Shown here: positions 10,480 to 19,598 of the stretch, in pieces
Position numbering within the stretch: the stretch's first letter is position 1
How the letters are laid out: each line of letters starts with the position of its first letter
Source: Amylostereum areolatum
Lineage: Eukaryota; Basidiomycota; Agaricomycetes; Russulales; Stereaceae
DNA: 64,000 nucleotides
NCBI GenBank assembly: GCA_012932865.1
Contig: SAXG01000055.1
Location: forward strand, 124,001 to 188,000
Direction of reading: 5' to 3'
Translations under genes and position numbers: made by a program
The notes under the pieces: model-generated
What the model saw: only the letters and a program-made list of their open reading frames with translations
What the model was told of the DNA's origin: nothing
Database searches by the model: none

Positions 10480-11132
10480 TAAGCGACGCGGGGAAGAGGG
10501 CGGCGAGAGAGGAGAAGACGACGAGGGAGGAGAGGGCAACGAGGGAGGAGAGGGCAACGAAGGAGGAGGTCAACGAGGGAGGAGGTCAACGAGGAAGAGT
10601 GACGAAGGCGAAGGGAAACTTGGAAAGAAAGGGGAAAAGGCTGAGTGCGCGCGAGCTCGGGGAATGCCGGGTTATATGCTCGCGGGCAGCGTGACGTTCG
10701 TCACCGTGACCGCAAGCTCCGTCCGCTTCTCGCACCTGCCTCGACCGACGAGCCGGCACTCCCGCGCGTCAACACCGATCAACACCGGGATTCGGGACCC
10801 TTGGAAGAGCAAGTCCAACGCCCAAGTCGTCGAGGGGGACCGGACGGGTGCAGGGAGGGAGAGCAGAAGCGGGCAAGTACAGGTGCGTGATTCGCGCCCT
10901 TTTCTGTTCCAGCATGCTAACTTGTACACATCCCCCCCCTTTCACCCCAACGCGTACGGGCACCAGACGCACACGGATCCGCGCCGTCGCGACCGACACG
11001 CTCAAAGCCCACAACCTCGTGCCGGAAGAGGCCACTGCACCACACGCGTGCCCACCGCCTGTCCCCTCGCCCAACACTTCATCTTCGCCCTCGTCCCCGG
11101 CCCTGCTACGCGCACGGCATCACCCTCCACGC

Positions 11133-11163
<31 letters not shown>

Positions 11164-12070
11164 CACACACACACTGCGAACGCGCGCGCGCCCGTCCCTA
11201 CGCCCAGCTCCGTCCCTCGCCTCCTCGCCCCCATTCCCATCCTCGTGCCCAATACGTGCGCCTACCCTTCCCTTGACACGCATGGAACCATGCCGTCTTC
11301 ACGCCAATGCCGCCGCGACGTGTTCGACTACCGCACTTCGAACCAGTCCGAGCTCATGGGCGCCCTCGGGACGGAGCAAAGCTAGCAAAATGCCTTCCAA
11401 GATCCCTACCCCTCCCTCACGAACGGGTCCGCGTACGGCTATGGCACCGCATGCACGGCGAGCTTCCGCACGCCCCTCGCATGCGGGCAGCGCTCTGCGC
11501 CGCCGGGGCAGCACCGCCGCCGCCGGGGGAGACGGGCTGCCGCGCTCGTTCGGCACGGATGGAGCCGACCTCAACTTGAACGAGAACGCGGTGACGAATA
11601 TCGTGGATCTGTGGGTGGCGGCGGCGATGAACATGGACAACGAGGAGGCGCTCCAGAGCAAGGACAAGGAGGACGAGATGACGAATTGGGAGAAGGACTC
11701 GAGGACACGTACACCCGCCGCGGTCGACGCAGCACCTTTGGACCCGCCACGCGCACCTCCTTCTTCGGCTCCCCCAGGCATCCCCCAGGCCCCCCGCAAG
11801 CCCTCCCCCCACGCTCCTCCCAACTCCGCCGCGTCTCCCGCCTTTCTGCATCCTGGATGGCGGCCGACGCGTGTCACGCGTGCCGTCGAATTTCGCCCAT
11901 CCGGGCGTGCGCACGCCGCCGGCGGTGATCGAGGCACAGAAGTTACTCGAGGCGGAGGACGTGTTCACGGCGTCAGCGAGCAGCACGGTGCCGGAGGGGG
12001 ACGAGGATCCCGAGGCGGCGGGGCCGGCGGGCATGGCGGCGCTCGTGTGTCTCACTGTATGCTGTCGTTC
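10480..12070 (+). other. GC-rich block in the transposon, possible captured host gene fragment
   Basis: Strongly GC-rich and CpG-rich, unlike the AT-rich sequence on both sides within the same transposon. It opens with purine-rich imperfect repeats (10490-10615, words GAGGGAGGAGAGGGCAAC and GGAGGAGGTCAAC). It contains a C-run followed by a CA microsatellite (11132-11175). It then shows short coding-like pieces in different frames, for example NLNENAVTNIVDLWVAA (about 11570-11620) and TPPAVIEAQKLLEAEDVF (about 11910-11965). One plus frame is open from 10400 to 12193, but high GC alone lengthens open frames. It could be a captured piece of a host gene; no family was recognised. Confidence 0.4.
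11132..11175. repeat. Poly(C) and CA microsatellite
   Basis: A run of about 17 C passes directly into alternating CA/CAC repeats. It sits in the GC-rich block of the transposon. Confidence 0.8.
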
Positions 12071-12748
12071 TCCGTCTCGCGGAACATCCACCCATGTACT
12101 ATGTATATCATATTAAAATCCATTTTAGCACTCCCTATGTCAGTATATGCTATGAATCTCAAGCTATGGCCAAAAAATGCGAAGAGCAGGTGAAGTGGGA
12201 CATACAAATCACCCTTCGCTGAACGTCATAAAAAACATGTTTTTAAATACCTAAAGAATCGCATTCTTGTGCTGATCACGCCAATGCTGTTCTTTTTGTG
12301 GTAGGTGGAGCCGTTTGTAAGATACAAGGAAAATGGTCCTGAAGGTGCTCAGAGCAAACACGTCTCGCGTCGCCTTCCTAATTAGGCAATTTTTGACTGT
12401 GAACTCACCCGTGTCAGGGTGTTCCTCACTCACGGAATTTCAATGTTTCGAGCATGTAATCAAGAGTAACTATGGTGTACTTAGCTACATGAAACTTTGT
12501 GTAGTCTACAAAAGCCGGAGGAAGGTGCTGGGGCGGCGGCACCTCGCGCACATCTGACTTGTGTTTGGCCGCGCTTGCCCTGTCACGTCGTGGCCGAACC
12601 GGGAAATGATTACCAAAAATAACTATGGGGGGGGTTTCCTGATGCAGACCTGCTCTCGGTGATACCACAATCAGTGCCGCACAGTGTTCAAGTCTCCGAG
12701 GACGTGCCTGCACACAACAATGAAGATCAATATGGATCGGAATCAAGA
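12071..12748. other. Transposon spacer upstream of the transposase
   Basis: AT-rich to mixed sequence without a supported gene. The open frame that becomes the transposase begins near 12659, without an ATG until 12749, so an upstream exon or lost start may lie here. Confidence 0.4.
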
Positions 12749-14776
12749 ATGGACATAGACGCACCTGGGGAGCGGGACAGTCCATCCCAAAGCCCTCCTG
12801 GACCCCTTCCTTCACAGTCTCCCCTGCTTCCAACCGTGGCCGACACAAACCGGGTTCTTCCTTGGTACCGAACATCAGATGGTTTTGAACCAGAGGGAAA
12901 CGGTGCCACGGACACCACTGGACCTTGGAGGGCTCCGTCGCATGAGACGGTCAAAGAGGCAATGAACGATCTCGATGGAATCTTGCAGCCTAAACGAGCA
13001 AACGGGAAGGGGCATAAAGCCTTCCAGGGCGATGACTTTTTGAGACTCCGTTTGCAGATGATGGACAATTTTATGCGCACCTATACAAGCGACAACCCGT
13101 CTATCCAAAAAGGTTGGAAGGCGGCAGCGGAAGACACTGCAGCCCGCTTCGGAAAAGGCAGGCACTCTGCCCTGTCAATTCGGCAATGGATGTGAGCTTT
13201 CCTCGAGGATCGCACACAGCTGCCGACGAATCCATATGGCACATGGAATGAAACCCTACTAGGAGAAGGCCTTCAGTCCGACATTCTAGCACATATACGC
13301 ACCCTTGGAGAGCATTTTAAAGCGGAGGACGTACAGAACTTCATTGCAACCCCGGAGATCCAAGACAAATATGATCTCGGCGGTCCAGTCCACCTCTCGA
13401 CGGTCCAACGATGGCTCTATCAAATGAATTACCGTTTTACGAAACGGCCCCATGGTCAATATGTTGATGGACACGAGCGAGAGGATGTCGTGGCTTACCA
13501 TCAAAATATCTACCTGCCTCGCCTCGCCGCTCTCGAGCCTTTCCTGCGCAAGTTTGATTGGGATGGGAACATTGAATTTTGAGCATTTCCCCCACGTGTG
13601 GTTGTCCTTTGGTGGCACGATGAGTCGATCTTCTATGCCCATGACCGGCGCGATAATGGATGGTTCTCCACCAACGCAAAGGCCATCCCCAAGCCCAAAG
13701 GGGAAGGTGTGTCGGAAATGGTTGCTGACCTCTTTTCAGCCAACCACGGATGGTTGATGAGGTTTGTCGACGGAAATCCACTGCGAGCATGGGAGCTCTT
13801 CAAGCCGGGGAAAGGAAGAGATGGGTACTGGATGTACCATCATGTCATCCGCCAATTTGATCGCTCAATGGACATCTTGGATGCCATGTGGCCTTTCAAA
13901 AGTCACGCGTTCATTGTCGACAATGCTTCGATCCATCGGAAGCGTTCCCCCACTGCCCTCTCTGCACGAAATATGCCCATGAAACCCAGCGCGAATTTCT
14001 TTGTTGATGTGGATGTTTTTGATGCGGAGGGACTCCCGGTGTACAACGACAAGGGGAAGCCTCTGAAGCAGAAGGCTCGGATGGACAACGCCTTCTTCCA
14101 CGACGGCGCAGTGCAAGAAATCTACTATCCCGACGACAAGGAAAAGCACGGAAAACTTGCTGGAATGTTCAAGGGGATGTATCAAATTCTCTTGGAGCGG
14201 GGATACACAGACCTCCCGAAGAGAGCTCAATGCAAGAACTTCTCCTGCGCGAAGGAGACCATCAACAATGATGTCGTCGCGGAGCGCTGCTGCCTGCGTC
14301 GCATGCTCTATTGCGAGCCGGACTTCATTGATGTGGACTCACTTCTGGTACAACGGTGCAAAGCCCGTGGATACGAAGTCATATACCTTCCCAAGTTCCA
14401 TTGCGAGTTGAATCCCATTGAACAGCTCTGGTGCACCGCAAAACGAGAGTATCGAGGCTTGCCGCGCTCATCAATGGAATCGGACCTCAAACGTAATGTT
14501 CTCTTTGCACTAAGCCAGGTGAAACCATTGCAGATGATTCGGTGAGTCATGTAGTCTCTGTTTGCGGTCCACTCCATCTTTGAGCTGACTTTTGCTATCT
14601 ATAGCTCTTATAACCGGTCAATGCGAACTGCAAACGCATACCAGTATGGTTTGAATGGTGCAGAAGCCGCATGGGCTGCCAAACGGTACCGTGGACACCG
14701 TGTCCTACCTCCTACTATCTTACAAGAATACCGAGATGCTCATAACATACCCGCTAACGCCACAATCTTTTCGTAA
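12749..14776 (+). pseudogene. DDE transposase (IS630/Tc1/mariner superfamily), two in-frame TGA
   Basis: The transposase that would cut and join the 46-bp repeats. A single frame runs from ATG 12749 (MDIDAPGERDS) with stops TGA at 13193-13195 and 13580-13582. Both interrupt otherwise conserved sequence (RQWM then AFLEDRT; DWDGNIEF then FPPRVVVLWWHDES). The catalytic acids are visible: WWHDESIFYAHD, FIVDNASIH and FHCELNPIEQLW. An intron 14542-14604 (GTGAGT...ATAG) leads to a last exon with GLNGAEAAWAAKRYRGHRVLP, ending TAA 14774-14776. With two nonsense codons this copy cannot make full transposase by ordinary translation, although its terminal repeats remain perfect. Confidence 0.85.
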
Positions 14777-14883
14777 ACTTTCGTTCACTCCTTCTCGTGC
14801 ATACCACACACTTAATTACTGCATAAATTACATTGCTCCTAATTATTTGGACTTATCTGAGCCCTCGTCACAGCCCGTCATTG

Positions 14884-14929
14884 GCACGTGCCGGCACGTG
14901 AGGGGTACGGTTTTGAATGCGGCCTACCT
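14884..14929 (-). repeat. Right terminal inverted repeat (46 bp)
   Basis: Mirror of the left repeat, ending GCGGCCTACCT before the TA duplication at 14930-14931. It carries the same CACGTGCCGGCACGTG palindrome. Confidence 0.95.
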
Positions 14930-16230
14930 TATCTCGCCGATAATGTGCGCAGGCGATGTCTTGAGTAGGGGCCGGAAGCAGGCAACGCGTACACCTGATT
15001 TCGCCACCCAGACTGAGGAGCACCCGTGGATCTGTGGGTCTCAGCCTGTGCGAGCTCTGGGGGACGACGGTGTGCTGAAGATCATCCACCATGTCCATTA
15101 TCGCATCGTGCTCTCCAAGATTGGGAAGCCGCTGTCGGCGTTCGAGTCGACGAAGCAGCTTTGTGAGGCGATCTACTGCGCGATCATAGGTCGGTCTCTG
15201 CGCTTTTCTTGACCCGAGTTTGATAGCTTACTTGATTTCTTTGTAGCTCATTCAACGGCCGCGGTCCTCGCGTATATTCTCCATCGAGACATAAGCTGCG
15301 GCAACATTCTCATCATGCCGGACGGCTTTATCTTAATCGATTGGGATCTCTCGCGCAAGATGGGCTTGCTGTTGGGTGCTCGTCGGACATGGTGAACGGT
15401 ATGTACTCCGGGTTCCTGTCTGACATTCGCGGAAAGCTCATCATATCCTGTTCTAGGGGACCTGGCAGTTCATGTCTATCGCCCTTCTCCTCAGGCTCAA
15501 GAAGAATCAAGAGTTCCGAGACGACCTGGAATCCATCCTCTGGGTACTACTGTACAACGTCCTGCGTTATCGCCCAACATGTATCAAAGGACCCGAATTG
15601 CAAGAGCTCGTACGCGACATCTTTGACGTGGTGAAGGTAAACAAAATGGGCGGCGACGGAAAGTTAGCCTTCCTTGATAAGCGCAAGTTCGACCAGGACG
15701 ATGCGGTGGATTCCGCTCTTCCCATACCTCTCCAAAACATCTTGGGAGCTTTGCGCGATATGTTTGGGCCGCTCTATCCGTTCGGCAAACGTCTTACGCC
15801 TGCTCAAGTAGAAGCGAGGACCAAGGCCGAGAAGGATACATCCACTGCTGAAGCTATCAAGAAAATCTTCGAGAAAAACCTCGCCCTTCCCGGATGGCCT
15901 TCGAGCGATAAAGCGGAGGACCAGATTCCTGAAGCAAACCAGCTTCCGCTCAATAACAACCAGCAATACAAAAGCACGCTCACCACCGTCGCATCCACCG
16001 CTACGGCTGCCTCCGATGACTCCGCCGCTTCTGGTACCAAGCGCAGCCACGACGACGTCGAAGTCGAGGACAACACAAGCAGCGAGGCGAACGTCGCCCC
16101 ACCGTCGCCGGTGCAGAGGAAGAAACAGAAGACAGTCAATAATACAGGTAGCTCAGGCGCCACGCCTTTCGCTGGCACACCTCTCGCGTCGGTGGACGAG
16201 GAGGTCGAGATGGACGAGACCCAGGTTTGA

Positions 16231-16686
16231 CTTTCGTTAGCCGTTCATGTCAGTTTTGCCTAGAATCCCCCACATCTTCCCCATGCCTTACGTTCATCCT
16301 CCAGTTTGTGCTTTGATACCATAACATCTCTTACTCTCGAGTACCTACAATGGACCCCTTTCTCCATCGAAATGTAATTTGCTTTGCTCTCGTCACAGAC
16401 GGCCGCCCGCGCACTGAGCCGATAATCGATGACGCGGATTTCTGTATGGCGGACGCCGGACGGACATCTTGAGTTTGAGTTGGACGAAACTGCGTCAGTA
16501 GGGTTCGATTAACACTGAGTGCTTTGACTTTGACGAGGAAATCGTAGATGTTTAATGTTCAACATTCAATATTCAATGTTCATGCTACAAGTTGGAGAAT
16601 GATCGCGGGTGGTGCCCGTGAGAATAGTTTCGTCCGTGTCAAGTCCGTGGTCGCGCCGACATCAGCAAAGTCGAAAAATTCTGACT
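16231..16686. other. Intergenic, 3' flank of the FunK1 gene
   Basis: No gene seen. An AT-rich stretch near 16550-16585 has repeated TTCAA/AATGTT words. Right-hand boundary: the sequence GACT at 16683-16686, repeated at the far side of the next element. Confidence 0.4.
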
Positions 16687-17907
16687 ATGCATGGCCATGG
16701 CACTACCATGCACGGCCAGGCATGGTCACTCCCGGGACTTCACCATGCTCAATGTCGGGGACCATGCTTAGTCGGAGCACCTGCCGATTTGACCATACAT
16801 GGCCAAATCCACCATTATGGTCAAATTGGCCATGCTATCAGTCAATGACCATGCGTGGTCACAACTCGCCACGCAAACATATGCATTGCAGACCAGTACT
16901 AAGTATGTACAGAAGTGAGGCTGATCCGATGTACGAGCCGTCCATCACCTAGTTATACCTCTATATGCGTGTCGCTTGCCACTCGTTCATTTTGCCGTGG
17001 GCAGCCGCACAGACGACCTGGTCTTGGAGGCCATCTTTCTAACACAAGTGATGAGTGCATGGGTGTGAGGGACGGACGAAGATTTACTTTTTCCTCCCAT
17101 TTTTTGCAGGCCCTTGCGCCTATTCCCTGAACACACCGCTGGTCGCGACGGACAATCCTGCCGCGTGCGACGCACGCGTGTACGCCCTCGGTCGCTTGGA
17201 GAGCATGCTTCATCGCGGGGGCAGGGGGAACAATTGGTGGAAGGCGGCCGTTAGCACTCGCGATGTCGTCGAGATATATGGCACTCACCGGTAGCCTTGT
17301 CCCAGGCCAGCCCCTCACCGTCCCTCTGACCGTTCCCATAAGGCTGAAAGAGCGCGATGGGTGCGCAAACGCGATCTGGAGGCGTCGGGAGCGGCCGGTC
17401 TGCGCGAAATGAGGATACCATATATTGACTTGGGATGCGTTGACGAGATGGGGATTCGGAGCGGGTACAGAGCGCGCGAGACGCCATGCGCATTGGATGT
17501 AGAGCTGGGTTGCGTGAGTGACAAAGGGAAGAGACGACGACAAAGGGCATCGGAGAGAACGGGAAAAGCACGCGGCCAACGTGCTTTTCCTGTTCTCTCC
17601 TGGGGATGGCGAGGGCGAGAGAGCGCGAAAAAAGAGCCGCGGGATGACTCAATAGGCGGGGGATATCGAGGTGTTGGATAAAACCGGTTCTTTTGATTCT
17701 TCGGGTGGCCAGGAATGGAGGGAGAGCGAAGGGGAAGGGGAAGATGAGGAATCGCGGTGGAGGATGAAGAGAAAAGCGGATTGAGACTCCGCCGAGGATC
17801 CCGCAAATGGCTAAGGCGAGCGGTGGAGCCCAGGCCTCGAACGAGTGAAGTGTCGACGACATGCATGGCTGGGAGTGGCCAGGCATGGCGAGGGCATGGC
17901 CATGCAT
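16687..17907. mobile_element. Putative non-autonomous TIR element (1.2 kb)
   Basis: The sequence begins ATGCATGGCCATG and ends with its reverse complement (CATGGCCATGCAT in degenerate form: 12-13 terminal bases match), with GACT directly outside both ends (16683-16686 and 17908-17911). Both terminal regions (about 16687-16880 and 17860-17907) are rich in CATGG, GGCCA and TGGTCA words in inverted arrangement. No transposase-like reading frame was found. CATG-rich sequence is self-complementary, so part of the match could be chance. Confidence 0.4.
17552..17600. repeat. Near-perfect 21-bp inverted repeat with 7-nt loop
   Basis: Arms 17552-17572 and 17580-17600 pair at 20 of 21 positions around the loop CGGCCAA; the exception would be a G-U pair in RNA. 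It lies inside the putative TIR element and could fold as a stable hairpin in DNA or transcript. Confidence 0.8.
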
Positions 17908-17911
17908 GACT

Positions 17912-18730
17912 TGACATGTTCGGTTTTCCTGGTGCAGATTAGGCGCCCCAGTTCCGCGCGGACTTTGCTGATGGACTCGCGTCGCGGCTTATCTTGTCAA
18001 CAACCTCAAGTTGCTGCTCATCTATATCAGTACCGACTAGGTAGGACTACCAGCCAACCACCAAGATCTTGTTCCTTCCACTCGAAGTTGCTCTTCATGA
18101 AAAAGCTCCAGCAACCGCGCACAAATGAAACATCAAACCCTATCCGAGTCAAACCATCTGGACTCTGTTCTCCGATGCACGATGTTCTTGAAAGCGCATC
18201 TGTATCAACTTGCGACTCAAACCCACATAAAGATGCAAGAAGCTCTTCATCATGCATCATCATGCGTCATGTCTTGGTTAACTGTTGGAAAAGTGCGCGC
18301 TCTCCACCTCTCGCAGTTCTCACCGTCACTCCCGACGTCAGTGGCCCCCCCGGCGCTTGGCCAATACCTCGGACCTCTCAAATAAGACTCCTCTTCGCCC
18401 ACATATGAATTGTCTTCGTCGCAACTACAAGGCGTAACCCCGTGTTTGGAGCTTTCTCAACGCCAACTTGAAGCACGATGGTGGTCCCGGCGTCAACTTG
18501 TCAATGTGCTCCTGGTATCTTCCCTTCTGCACTCCCTCGGTCCCTTTACAGCGCGGGGTAGCTTTTGTTCGCTCCACGCGTATACGTCAGTGTCTCGTCC
18601 GTTCGGCCTATAAAGTCCCTCTGGACCATTTTCCACGGGCCCTCATCAACCAACCAAACGACCAACGAACCACACGCATAGCCTCTAGTCACCCAACTAT
18701 TCTTCTACCCAACCTCTACACTCTTCTATC
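17912..18730 (+). promoter_or_regulatory. Intergenic region and promoter of the 11-mer repeat gene
   Basis: No coding evidence from 17912 to about 18600. A TATA box (TATAAA, 18609-18614) lies about 117 bp before the ATG at 18731. A CA-rich leader (CAACCAACCAAACGACC) typical of strongly expressed fungal genes follows it. Confidence 0.6.
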
Positions 18731-19015
18731 ATGGCCGGCCTCGTTGGTAACCTTGGAAACACCGTCGGTGGCCTTGGAAAGGGCGTCGGAGAGGGTGTTG
18801 GTGGCGTCGGGAAGGGCGTCGGGGAAGGCGTCGGCGGCGCGACGCAGGGCGTGGGCCAAGGTGTCGGAGGCGCGACTCAAGAGGTCGGGCAAGGTGCTGG
18901 AGGGGCCACGCGCGGAGTGACGGACGCCGCTCAAGGACAGACGCAAGGCAATAACACCCAGCAGAAGCAGGGCGGCGGTGGCTTACTTGGGGGTGGAGGT
19001 GGAGGTCTGTTGTAG
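18731..19015 (+). CDS. Small protein of 11-residue Gly-rich repeats
   Basis: 94 residues, no intron needed, ATG 18731 and TAG at 19013-19015. From residue 14 the protein is a run of 11-residue units: GLGKGVGEGVG, GVGKGVGEGVG, GATQGVGQGVG, GATQEVGQGAG, GATRGVTDAAQ. It ends in a glycine-only stretch with leucines. Eleven-residue periodicity with small and charged residues is the pattern of amphipathic 11/3 helices that lie on lipid surfaces (perilipin, LEA and synuclein types), though the high glycine content is unusual. The next gene carries the same repeat type ahead of a caleosin-like domain, so a lipid-surface role is an inference from pattern and context. No signal peptide or TM segment is seen. 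Confidence 0.7.
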   Translation: MAGLVGNLGNTVGGLGKGVGEGVGGVGKGVGEGVGGATQGVGQGVGGATQEVGQGAGGATRGVTDAAQGQTQGNNTQQKQGGGGLLGGGGGGLL

Positions 19016-19598
19016 ATGATGAGTGAGGTGAGTTGAATGTGTATGTCAGGTGCGCAGGGACTCACGACTGTTTCCAGTTTAGAGATTCGACCAGAGAGTG
19101 TCTGCTCCGCCTGCTGTGTACCATACCTGTACCATGACGCCATGTGCATTGATTGCTGTGTTGGGTGCGCCTGAGACTGAGACGTGGGACTTCCAACGGA
19201 GGCGGCATGAGCTACTAGTTCAATTGTTCTCAATAATCTATCCGAAAAGTTGGCGATAACCATGGATAAGTACGTCCCCTCCATGTCCTTGCTCGTCGTC
19301 TGCAGCATATCCACGCTTTTCTCTCGTTTACACCCGTTCGTACAACCACTGAAATTAGCTGATTTCATTAGGAAAAGGTACTAACGATGACGACGCCGAG
19401 TCTGAGTCTATGGCACGCGCGAACAAGTTACAGGACAGCGACGTCAACGACTGTGTCACCGCTGAGCGCTGAGATCCTGGGATAGACGAACTGAATTATC
19501 CTGGCCAATTGAAAGGACGCTCCACAATCTCTACGTCACGTCTATGGGTCAACACCATAAAAACAACGCTCAGTAGAGTTCGTCGTTCATTCATACCC
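19016..19598. other. Intergenic between the two 11-mer repeat genes
   Basis: No gene seen. A CATAAAAA box near 19556 lies about 40 bp before the next ATG and is the likely TATA element of the caleosin-like gene. Confidence 0.4.

Larger units (their letters stand above)
8924..14929 (+). mobile_element. 6.0-kb TA-target DNA transposon (Tc1/mariner-like DDE) with cargo
   Basis: The ends are 46-bp perfect inverted repeats (8924-8969 and 14884-14929) flanked by TA on both sides (8922-8923, 14930-14931), the target choice of IS630/Tc1/mariner elements. A DDE transposase gene, now broken, lies at 12749-14776. At 6006 bp this is far larger than typical Tc1-like elements (about 1.3-2.5 kb). The left 3.7 kb holds a separate two-exon gene, an AT-rich block and a GC-rich block unlike the rest. 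The insertion sits inside the FunK1 coding sequence. Confidence 0.9.
7147..16230 (+). pseudogene. FunK1 fungal-type protein kinase gene, repeatedly interrupted
   Basis: FunK1 kinases are a family expanded in Agaricomycetes; their substrates are mostly unknown. The recognisable coding parts are about 7703-8921 and 14932-16230. The left part has GPVPTQVFLDEFLP, then an intron near 7880-7938, and the N-lobe with WTFCLSIIFL and RFIRWDRSG. The right part has the catalytic loop LHRDISCGNIL and the metal-binding counterpart LIDWDLSR. Introns are 15190-15246 and 15399-15456; the latter leads into GTWQFMSIALL. The C-terminus is low-complexity with KRSHDD and ends at TGA 16228-16230. Damage: solo LTR 7283-7702, DNA transposon 8924-14929 and TGA at 15393-15395 just before the third-last conserved block. 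Removing the transposon and one TA rejoins GVSH to ISPIMCAGDV in frame. The true N-terminus is unresolved. Confidence 0.85.

Noticed and set aside
10400..12193. A 597-codon open frame inside the transposon as a gene
   Set aside because: It lacks an ATG at the start, is made of low-complexity and GC-rich sequence with equally long frames on the other strand, and crosses microsatellites. Only short pieces look protein-like, so I list it as a compositional block.
16953..17917. Open frames of about 200 codons on the minus strand within the CATG-word element
   Set aside because: Several overlapping frames of similar length, no domain, compositional bias, and they run through the terminal repeats.
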